A stretch of DNA of 64,000 bases from Paragordius varius (taxonomy: Eukaryota; Nematomorpha), in the NCBI GenBank assembly GCA_964247055.1, contig OZ176054.1:12090001-12154000 (forward strand), given 5' to 3'. The position numbers and the translations under genes are program-made. The notes under the pieces were generated by a model that ran no database searches, was not told the DNA's origin, and saw nothing but the letters and a program-made list of their open reading frames with translations. Of this stretch, positions 38,801 through 49,093 are shown in pieces (position 1 is the first letter of the stretch; every line of letters begins with the position of its first letter).

Positions 38801-41800
38801 CCTGGGGATATATTTCCAAGACTGATTCATGTAATTGGAGAGTATGGGATAGAAAGGAAACCATTAGTCCATATGGATGGATTAGTGGTCTCTCCTCCTT
38901 ACATAAAATTGGGGCTAGTAAGAACCTTTTTGATTAATTTAGATAAGGATGGTTTAGCATTTACCCATTATCTTGGTAAATTTTGAATGTCCAAATCTAA
39001 ATTATCAAATGGGTGCTGGACTGGTCCTTAAATCGACGAACTGTTATCACATAAGAAATTTCTTAAATTGATGGGGTCAAAGAGAGGATTGCTTGAGAGG
39101 CATATAAGTTATTCAATAATAACTTCCTCTATCATTATAAAAGTGGAAACTACAAGGAGTTGGCATCAGATCTCGTTAATAGTTTTCACCGACTAGGTAA
39201 ATTTAAGGTTATATAAAACCAATAATACATTATGATTTTAACACTATTTACTATTAGGTGTTAATATGTCGCTTCAACTACACATAATGGACTAGCATAT
39301 AGATAAATTTCCACTCAGTAAACTCACCGATCAGACTTATGAAATGGTTTAAAGATTTGTTTAGGAATAAAAATTCCAGTCATATGATTGATTGATGAGA
39401 ATCTTTGGCATTATTGCCTAGATCAACCATTATGATACAATATACCTGTTATCTCTTCAAATATAGATTTATATTTACATGCAAATACTGTCATGGAATA
39501 TCTTTAATTTATATTAGTATTGTTTGATATCATGTATATTACCTTCATGGAAATTTGTATATATAACCCATATATATGATTGTGTAATAAATTTATTTTT
39601 GCTCTAATACACATATAACTAATATTAATATCAACAAATAATGTTAATCTAAAATTTTGTTCACTGATTATTTTTTTTCATTGAGTATTTATTGTGTTGC
39701 TATTAAAGGCCTAAATTTAGATAAATTAACTAAATTGAAGTTTTTTAAACTCCATCCATACATATAGAGCCAAAATTTGCATGTAATATTTAAGCAATAT
39801 TATATATACTATATATAAAATTTAAATTTTTGACTACGTATTATGCAAATAAATGGATTTTTTCTGATTATAACCTCAAGCTAGGTGTAATATTTTGAGG
39901 AAATTGTTACATACTGAGACAAATTATATAAAGCGCTCAAACACAGCGGCTACATATCAATATTTTATAATGTTTAATATAACATCATAATGTTTTTATT
40001 ATTACATCTCATAAATTCAACATATAAATGGTATATAATGTACATAAAAACGTAACTTTGACAGGAGTAATCCAAGAATTGGATTACATTTAAAATAGGT
40101 TTAACACTTAGATTTTGATTATTGGTATAGGATGCGATAAAAATCCACATTTCAATAAAGAAAAATTTCTTACATACTGCATTAGTTATATACTTATGAC
40201 AAGACTCAAAAAAATTATCCCTTTAATATAATTTTTGAGCGTTAATACACTTTAATTCGCAAAAAATGACGCTTAATTTTAACATTATATATACCATTAA
40301 CAATTAAAATTCACCCTAAAAATAAATTATCTGTTTTGGGACTGATGCTCATCATTATTTGAAATTTCTATGGCATAGTTTATTTTTTCAGCATTATATT
40401 AATTTTAAACGAAATTTTATTTTTTAAAAAATATTATATAATATAGGTAATTTTTAACTTTAAAAAACACATAGTTTATTCGAGGGTGAATTTGAATTTT
40501 TAGAGAGTTTATAGAGTTCGAGGGTGAATTTGAACTGTAAAAGTATATATATATATACCTGTGTAAAATATCATCTTTGGAAAAATATGGAACTAAGCCG
40601 CTAACAATAGTCCTAAGCTCTGATTCGCCCAAATCAACACAACAGATGTACATGCGATCAGGCGCTTCTGGATGCTGAAATATTAAATACAAAAATTATT
40701 TATCGGAAAGCAATGAATTCAATTTTTTGATATTAATACGAAAAAGTAACATAAACACTTAATGCAATTTATAAATATGTATGCAATTCAGATCTATTAT
40801 ATAAAAGTTATTGTCCATAACAAAAGCTAGTAAATTTTAAACTTTCTTTATTGTTTTTTATAATCCCCTACCCCTTTTATATAATTGAGAAAAGGTGATA
40901 GAAAACATTAAAAACACATTAATGTGCTTCAATTAGTTCGATACCATGTGCCATACATTGTTGGACACATTATTCACTTCCCAATGTTTTTAAACATCAC
41001 CTTACATATTTTTAAAAAAAAATGTTTTAAAATTTTTTTTGAATTAAAATAAAAATGTGTGTACATATACATACATAATCAACGGAAATAATTTGTCCAA
41101 CTCTAAGATCTAATCTTGATGGTATAATTGCATTCTCATCAATAATATTGCTGGATATTTTGGTATTATCACCGTTTACATGTAGGTTTTGACTCATAGC
41201 GATGGTTATGGAATCCATTCCTTTGCCTAATATATATACATAAATGCGGCAATTTTTAAACAATTTTCTTTTCAATTTATAATTTTAATAACCATTTAAT
41301 ACAAAATTATCATTTGTTCAAGTGTAAATTTAAAGACGTTCGAATAAGGTTTTTACCAGACCGCTACTAAAAAAATTAAAAAAATTATGCTGCTATATGT
41401 TAATGAAACCAAATATTAATATAATTGCTTCCTAGCTTATAAAAATACAAAAAATTATTATAATTTACTAAAAATTGGGTCTTAATTTTGGTGTTTATAA
41501 ATAGGATGTCTAATACAAATAATATATAAAGGTGTATGTGTGTAATTTGATTATATTAGATGTAGAATATTTAATCCTATTTAATTTGATTTTTATATTT
41601 AAATATAATTAATATTATATTTATTAGATTATTTCGATAAATTATTATAACATAAAATATGGTAAAAGCATTAATATTGGCTGGATATTTATAAAATTTT
41701 ATAGTCTTGTTAGTTCTTTGCTAGCTGTCTTCTTATTTTTTGTTATAAAAATTTACATTGCGCTTTACAATTTTGAAAAATTCGACCGACACTATAATTG

Positions 41801-43198
41801 AAGAGATTTATTTCATACCATTTACATCTCAAATTGTTAACCCACGTCAACCCTAAGACTTTTAAACATTACTCAAAGATATTGGGTATTTTTGGGCTAT
41901 AACTCATTAATGGATATTTTTTTAGCATTTGTATCATATTAATTTTATCAAAGTATCATTTTAGGTAAATTTTTGATTTCCAAAAACCTTCTTTTTAAGG
42001 TTAATAAGATATGTTTAAGGGTCAATTTGAAGTATTCAAGGGTGATTCTGTGTTAATACTGTATTAAATTATATTGATAAAAAAAATTGAATAATTAAAA
42101 CAAAATTAAATATATACATACTTTCTCCTCCATATGCTAATTGTATGAGCGTTTGAAGTTCCGGTGTTTGAAAAGCTTTTCGAACAGGTTCAAGCAGTGT
42201 TACAATATGTTCTGCAACAGAATTCTTAAGATCAGCCGGGTGTAATTTCTAAAATTATTGGATTTATATTTAGCATATGAAAATGTTAAATCTTTTAAGA
42301 TTAAAAAAAAATTAATTTTACTAAATAATATTTTTAAATATTTTAAGAAAAAAAGTATCTTACTAAAGCTTCGAAATCGCCTCTAACATCAGTTATGTTA
42401 GAGTATGTTATTGGCCCACCATTTTTGTCAGATCTTTGTATGGTAAAAGCTAAATATGAGATTCATTTCAAATAGGATAGTATTATTAAATTTTTAACAT
42501 AAAAAATCAAATAGAATTTAATAAATATTCTAAATTTTGGTTAAATATGCATATAAAGCCATTTGAAATTATTGGATACTACTACTTCTAAAAGAAAAAA
42601 AAAGTATATTTTTACAATATAAATAAATAAATTGTCAAAAAATTTATAGCAATATACTTCCATCAGGTGATAATGGGAATAGTACGTATTGTAGGAATGC
42701 TAGGATACCATTGTTTTCAACGTTTCCAGGCTCACAAAATGCCTTTTTAACTTTGGATCTAATGGCATTTGGTTCATCTAGGATATCTATTTTACTTTCC
42801 TGTTCACTGGAACTCATTTTTTGTCCAGTCAAACCTGGTACTATTGGGTTAAATTTTGATTAAATTTATAAAATTATTAGTTAAAAGTTATAAATATTTA
42901 TGCTTATTTCAAAAGCTTTTTGGGTTATATAATTATAATATACCCATGGGATTCATTAGATGAATTCGTTTGGCATATCCAATGTGAGGTAAATACTATA
43001 TGGAAAAATTAGAAAAATTAATATTATTATTTATATAATACACAATTTACACTTCAAATTCACCCTCGAACAATTCGAATTCACCCTAAAACAAATTTGT
43101 GTTTTTTAAGATTAAAAATTACCTAATATTATTTTATATTTTTAAAAAATGAAATTACGCCTAAAATTAAAATAATACTGAAAAAATAATAAACTATA

Positions 43199-43233
<35 letters not shown>

Positions 43234-44676
43234 TTGTTCAAGAGTGAATATGAATTGTAAATGGGGAATATATTTGCAATTTCAATAAAAAATTTATTAA
43301 TTATTAAAACAAGATTATTGAAATTATAAAATAAATTAATTAAAACTTTTTCAGCAAAGGTAAAAATTTTACGTTGATCGATTCCACCGAATTGAGCGTC
43401 TACATGCAAATATTCTTCATCCAATGCCTATTGGTTATATAAATTTACTAATAATCATATTTAATAATTTAAAAGGGCTTAGAGAAAAGATAATTTTTAA
43501 TAAACTCCATTTTGAGCTTCAAATAACACAATAATATATATTATAAATAATGTTAGTTTTTTGTTTACTAAAATTTTTCAAATAAGATATATTAGCATAT
43601 AATAATATATACTAATAATATGCACAATCGATATTTTAAATACATCAGATTTTAAACATAATGTATGTTAATTTATAGGTATTTATCAAAGCAAAATATA
43701 AGATATAGCTATGACTGGCACTTATAAAAATTGAAACTAATTTATAATAATCTTTATAAAAAAAATAAAAAATTTAGAAAAAAAAACACATTATTAGAGG
43801 GAAAAAACCTGTAACAAAGGATAGACGAGACCACTTAACAAAGGATGATCAACTTGTTTGACAACTTCAGCCCCGGCTTTTTTTGCATCGTGTTCAGTAA
43901 CGAGAGATAACATTTTATAAACATCTAGGGTATATTCTCTGTATAATTTATTAATAATATTATATTATGAGTAAAAAATATATAAAAGATATGAAGAAAA
44001 ATATTTTTTAATTAAAAAAGACAACCATACTTTTTACATTATGATTAGCTTTCTAATGGATAAAAATTGTGAATTGTACAATTGAAAGTGTTATTAAACT
44101 CTATTATATATTTCACAAACTAAAACGATAAGTTATTCGTTTAAACGTATGATAAACTATTAATTTAATGTAATAAATTATTAAAAATTAATATAAAAAA
44201 ACATTCTAACTTGGAAAGTTCAAAATCGGTGCCTTTAATAAAATGTAATTTATCAAGGGGGACACCGATTGCAATTAACATTTCTTTGATGATATTTTCG
44301 TAATATTGCGCTCTATATGTTAAAAGTTCCCATGGTGCTTTAAGGTTATCGAGATAAGCATGTAAATCCGCAAATAAAATTGTAACCTATAAATGATTTA
44401 TATTAACCATGTTATATAATAATCAAAAATATATAATAGATTTATTACGTGACAGCCAGCTTTCAAAAAATCTGCAATTTTTATAAGAGGAACGAAATAA
44501 GCGATGTGAGGTTTGCCGGTAGTTGCTGTACCCCAATAAATTTTAAGCTCTCGTCCTTCTTTAATAATTTCTCTCAGTTTTTCATCACCTAAAACTTCCT
44601 ACATTTTATAGGAAAAAAAAACCTGTAAATTGCGCTTTATCAGATTTAATTTGGTATCGGAGTCTAAGGATTTCAT
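35897..44676 (-). CDS. YARS1: Cytoplasmic tyrosyl-tRNA synthetase with EMAPII-like C-terminal domain
   Basis: Fourteen exons give 554 residues, with phases agreeing throughout: 44676-44623, 44598-44449, 44386-44211, 43938-43809, 43427-43347, 42995-42944, 42840-42658, 42449-42364, 42248-42122, 41226-41075, 40674-40559, 37059-36979, 36661-36520 and 36031-35897. The class I catalytic domain shows the HIGH-type motif [10 protein letters not shown], then [14 protein letters not shown] and the KMSKS-type GQKMSSS. The C-terminal domain shows [40 protein letters not shown] and SQGMILCA, as in animal cytosolic enzymes. It charges tRNA-Tyr in the cytosol. The human ELR cytokine tripeptide is TYR here ([11 protein letters not shown]), so that secondary role is not supported. 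Introns are 24, 62, 272, 381, 351, 103, 208, 115, 895, 400, 3499, 317 and 488 nt. The first is extraordinarily short, and the eleventh houses a foldback element. Confidence 0.96.
36676..36895. mobile_element. MITE (ATACGGACAAAACGT family) in synthetase intron 12
   Basis: The left end TTATACGGACAAAACGTAAA and the inner motif AAAACAACCATACTTTTTAAA are clear. The right end is eroded (ATATTTTTACGTTATTACTG), so that boundary is approximate. Confidence 0.6.
37612..38130 (-). pseudogene. Fragment of a multicopy transposon-associated protein, left foldback arm
   Basis: The readable part includes [21 protein letters not shown], then [15 protein letters not shown] and a segment ending [19 protein letters not shown]. 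This matches my memory of a large uncharacterised protein family, multicopy in arthropod and cnidarian genomes, with the pattern LPPLHIKLGL…GPQI…Y.ELV. Upstream pieces such as [11 protein letters not shown] recall that family's FLC-x-WDSRA region. The frame is decayed. The function is unknown and I assume it belongs to a mobile element. Confidence 0.55.
38680..39215 (+). pseudogene. Same transposon-associated fragment, right foldback arm
   Basis: This is the mirror copy of the minus-strand fragment at 37612-38130, reading in the opposite direction. It includes the stretch coding for a [20 protein letters not shown] segment and a weaker version of the GPQI region. It is more decayed than the left copy. 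Confidence 0.5.
40292..40543. mobile_element. MITE with TTCACCCT ends, copy in synthetase intron 11
   Basis: The left end is TTAAAATTCACCCTAAAAAT and the right end is TTCGAGGGTGAATTTGAACT, inverted relative to each other. The interior contains TTTATTTTTTCAGCATTATA, the reverse complement of the interior of the copy at 43045. A similar GGGTGAATTTGAA block is duplicated at its right side. Confidence 0.65.
43045..43262. mobile_element. MITE with TTCACCCT ends, clearest copy (synthetase intron 5)
   Basis: The terminal inverted repeats are about 32 bp. ATTTACACTTCAAATTCACC on the left mirrors …GAGTGAATATGAATTGTAAAT on the right with few mismatches. The interior is AT-only sequence with a TA run at 43201-43230. 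Confidence 0.75.
43978..44045. mobile_element. Fragment of the ATACGGACAAAACGT MITE family
   Basis: Only one arm is recognisable (GAAAAATATTTTTTAATT, then AAGACAACCATACTTTTTA). It lies in synthetase intron 3. Confidence 0.45.
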
Positions 44677-47600
44677 ACGAGCAAAAAACACGCTTGATTG
44701 CGTAATGCACAAAATCAAGTGTTCACCTTTTGCAGGAAAATATATTTATGTATATTATTTATGTGGACTAAACATACAAAAACCTACATAATACCAATTA
44801 TAAAAGTTATACTTCAAAAATAATAAATCAACTAGATAATTTAAAATAAGATATTATATTCAAGATGAGAACGTAAAAAAGTTTTAATAATTTAACAATT
44901 CGTTTTCACTTTTTTTATTTAAAATATTGGGGATTCCAGGGTCCAATTTTAAAAAATAAGCTACAGTTTTGAAATTTATTTTAGTTGATATCAAGTTTTC
45001 AAGTATTAGATAAAAGGCTTATATTTTGATTTTGAGATTTTTAGAGTCTAAAATTGGTACAGCTCCAAAACACGAATGAAGCGAGCAGCTAAAAGAAAAT
45101 CTAAATATATGAGTTTTTGTAAGTAAAATGTGGCCTACTGTCATTTAATTTTCATTTTATAACCATAATATTCATTATTATCTTTTAGGTGGTAAATAAA
45201 TGGCGGCGGAAAAGTATGAGTTAATTTCTTAAATTTCGCAATGTTTTATAATTCCAAAAAAATCTCCAAATATCAACTAGATAAAAACAGTAAAACAATA
45301 CTAACTTTTAATTTTTAGATGCCGACTCCGAAAGTCCAAATTTTTTTCGCCCTTCTAAAATGGGCAAGTTCTTAATAAACGCTAAATGCCGAGATTGCCC
45401 CATAAAAATTTTATATGCTAAATTTTGACATAAAAATGTGTTTACTGTTGGCTTAAAAATTCAATTTATAGCTAAATTTTGGTGAAAGTTTTATGAAATT
45501 TTGATTCATGGTAAAAACTGTATATATGTTTAAAGATAATAAAATATTGTCTTAATTTTCATTTAAATATTAATTTTCCTTTAGATTTGGGTGATTTGAA
45601 AACTTAATTTATATTTAAGACGCACCAGGCGAATATTTTTATCAAAATTGTAAGAGAGTGTTCAGCCTAATTGAATGATTTAGAAAACGTTATAATACTT
45701 ATAGCCTTTTTTTAACGCTTTTATCTTGCTAAAAATTGAACAAATATGCATTTTTTAATATTACATTTTTTGTTGCCATAATCTAATCTGTATCAAAAAT
45801 ATTTAATCGCCAAATATCGGAATTTCGTAATCTATCTTTAGAAAGGCAATAATAATTGGGATTTTTAAGGCCCTTACTAAAAATTAAATTTTAAAAATAT
45901 GGTTTTGTTTTTTATATGTATTTATTATATATTTATGATAATTTTTGAAATGAAGCATTCTTCACCAAAAAAATTCTATTTAACCGAATGTGCGCAAGTT
46001 TTGCCATTGATATAAAGCAGATACCACAAAAGAATAACATTGCTTAATCACACTTAAGGGCCAAAACCAAGAGCACCTTTATAATCCTGAAATATTATAT
46101 TATCTATATACATATATATAAATTATATATATATTATCCGAAATTTTTTTATAACTCCCGATTTTAGACTGAGTTTATGCTAATATTCATACTAAAGGCG
46201 TCAAATTAAAATATTTTAATCTACTGTATATTTACAGGCAAAGCTAATACTTGATAAATAGGCTGCCTTATCATAAACTCGGCCTTTGGAATTTAGGGAA
46301 ATTAGCACGATTAGCATTATCTAAAATCTGTGCCTTTCTCAGCCATTATTATAAAGGAACTAAGGGCCGAGATTGCGTGATAAAAAGTTATCAAAAAAGC
46401 ATACCTAACTTTGTTTAAAAAAATATTGAAGCGCAATTTATGGAATTTTGAAGCGTTTAAATTACAATTTAATTTTTAGGAATAAACCTTTTTCTAACAT
46501 AATTCAAGGTTTTATCGTTTTAAAATAAAACACAAATTTACTTTAATATTAATGCAACAATATAATGATAGCATAAACAAAAAACGGAAGCAAAATTAAT
46601 TAAACTATTTTAAATTTTAAATGAACGTAAATTTTACCTGGTATTTAGCAATGTTATGATTAATTATTTATAACACTACCTAAAGATTCAATTTAAGATG
46701 ATAATTTTTATGGATTGCATATATTTACAAAAAACCGTAATAAACTCATTATGTAGGTATTTTCAAGATATTAAGAATAAATACCCAAAAAAAGAAAACT
46801 ATTTTCGCATTATTCTTATTATATATTATAATAACCTATGGTCCAATTTGTAAACTGACTTAAATTTTCAGCTAGCCGTTCAATGCATATAATTTTTACG
46901 ACGTGTGATTCAATCAATTGAGATAATGCGTGAATAAACAATGACTTTTTAGATCTGACAAGTTGGTTTATACTTTCAAAAATTTTCCCTTATTATTTAT
47001 TTTATATTTACGACAATATTTATGATAATTATTTATCAATATCTATTGAAGCATTTTAAAAATATTAAAGTGATGAATCGCATTTTTAGGTGAATGTAGT
47101 ATAATTTCACAGAGTATAATTGGGTTTATAATAATAATTGAGATCCAGTTTTTTTGTAAAGTTAAAGGAGTGTTGTCCAAAATATATTAAAATATTTGGT
47201 GGATTTCTTAGAAGAGATCATAATATATATACCTCTAAATAATTTTGTCATGAAAGCTCTATGAGCAAAACGACTTGCTAATGATTAAATTATAAGGTTT
47301 ATAACCTGATGTGCTGCACATTTTAACAATAAATTTTGGGGTAAGGATTATTTACAAATATATCAGATTGATAATATATAATAAGCAAATGATTGGGAGA
47401 TATATTAAAAAACCGCATATACTGTTCCTATTACCTAAAACGAAATACCACAGATTACATTATATTTAAGACACGTAGAAGTTTAAAAGAAAATACCATT
47501 AATTTTTATTTGATTATTAAAATAAAGAGAAATTTATTTATCACAAATGTTTTAAAAAGTGCGACGAGATAGCTCACCAAGGAATTTACTGGTCCGAAAA

Positions 47601-47825
47601 TTTAAAACACGTCTGAATGTCGATGCCTTGTGGTCTTAAACACTCAATTATAAACAATGCATATATAATTAGTAACAAATTAAGACAATTAAAATTAGTT
47701 TTAATAAGCTTTATTTATACGATTATTAATATTTAACTATATCATTTGATCAATTTTTGTTTGAAATTTTAGTTAAACAAAATTTATTTAAAAGTGGTTT
47801 GATGTTTTCAAGACTGCATTTATAA
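44677..47825. other. Intergenic region between the synthetase and Vsx genes
   Basis: No exon, RNA or complete repeat was supported. A patch near 45195-45240 (AAATGGCGGCGGAAAAG) resembles 24250-24280, and phrases like TAAGGGCCGAGATTGCG recur near 45390 and 46365, hinting at an old dispersed repeat. The synthetase promoter must lie near 44680-45000. Confidence 0.45.
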
Positions 47826-47833
47826 TCTGTTAT

Positions 47834-48223
47834 CAGGGGCGTACCGAGGGGGGGGCAAGGGGGTGCATCATACCCCGGGCGCCGTTATTTAGGGGCGCCT
47901 AAATGATTTTTTAAAATTAAATTTTAATTATGCAAAAATAAAGAACTTTCAAATGAGATTTCTCAGCAATTTAGGTCAAAATTCCTATAATATATACTCT
48001 ATTATTCACCTAATTAGTACCATTGGATAAATTTAGTATCATATAAATATATATATTTAATAGATTTAAAATTTATATGATTGTGCTGTCTTATCTATGG
48101 TGTTTAGGTTACAACGTTTGTATTTTTTTTACCAAATTGTTTTATTGTCTTTTTAAAAAAGGAGGGGAGGGGCGCCATAAAAGTTTTATGCCCCGGGCGC
48201 CGCAAATGCTCGGTACGCCACTG
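47834..48223. mobile_element. hAT-type MITE with perfect 8-bp duplication
   Basis: The left end CAGGGGCGTACCGAG and the right end CTCGGTACGCCACTG are inverted repeats. The flanks are TCTGTTAT at 47826-47833 and 48224-48231. Inner GC-rich blocks (CCCCGGGCGCC) occur near both ends. It is related in terminus to 4881-5069 and 21701-21970 but is a distinct type. Confidence 0.9.
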
Positions 48224-49093
48224 TCTGTTATAACGTTTACAATCAAAAGTGAATCCTATTTACACTGTTTCTAAAAATACATGTATTTCTGTTCAATCAT
48301 TTTATACTCTTATTTTTCATTACCCATTCTCTCCGAGAAAATTTGAAAATTAAATATATAATATCATTCATTATATTAAAAATATTTTAACTGTCTTTTA
48401 AAATATTTTGACAAATTAAAATTATTTTATATTTACTGCTTTACAATAAACCAACAAAATTGCAACATTAGTTATTATTATAAAAATAAATATAATATGA
48501 TATTTAACCACTTGACATTACAATACTACTTTACATGGCAAATGGCAAATTAGGGTGGTAGGCCTCTTGTCTCTATATTAAATTTCTCAATAATATATAT
48601 GTATATATATAATTTTATAATTAAATTAATTATAATTATTTCACTTTAAGGACCTTACTATTTATATATAATTAAAATTAATAATTAACAAAATTATTAT
48701 ATTACACATTTTGTATTAGGATATCCTATTTCCTAAAATACAGTAATGTATGAAATAAAACAACAAATGGTTGAGATTAAACATTTTTTACTCATGTTTT
48801 AACAATTTTCATTTAATTACGGATAAAACATTCTTTTATAGCATACGCTACTCTATATTTATGTTAATTACTAAAATATATTTAAGTGTGGCTAGTTGTT
48901 GTATGTATAATTAGATTGTGATAATTTTATTTAAATATAATTTAATTAGATTAGATGACACCCACCCTCTTGAAATAAAAAAATAGTTTCAAGTCAATAA
49001 AAATCAAGTGATGACATATTACAATTAATAATTTATTAATTATGTACGTGTCGAAATTAATTTTCAATTAAATAATTTCTTTTCTTTGGTAAT

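Larger units (their letters stand above)
37290..39613. mobile_element. Large foldback element carrying a transposon-type gene in both arms
   Basis: The left arm (about 37290-38230) and right arm (about 38603-39613) are reverse complements with moderate divergence, separated by about 370 bp. The outer ends share TATTAGAGCAAAAATAAA and its complement. Inner landmarks are ATTCGGAAATGTTGAGGCTG and its complement. Each arm carries the same gene fragment reading outward from the centre. The whole element lies in intron 11 (3.5 kb) of the tyrosyl-tRNA synthetase gene and explains that intron's size. Confidence 0.82.

Noticed and set aside
43201-43230. TATATA runs as promoters
   Set aside because: TA runs of this kind occur in many introns and repeats of the window and carry no start-site information.
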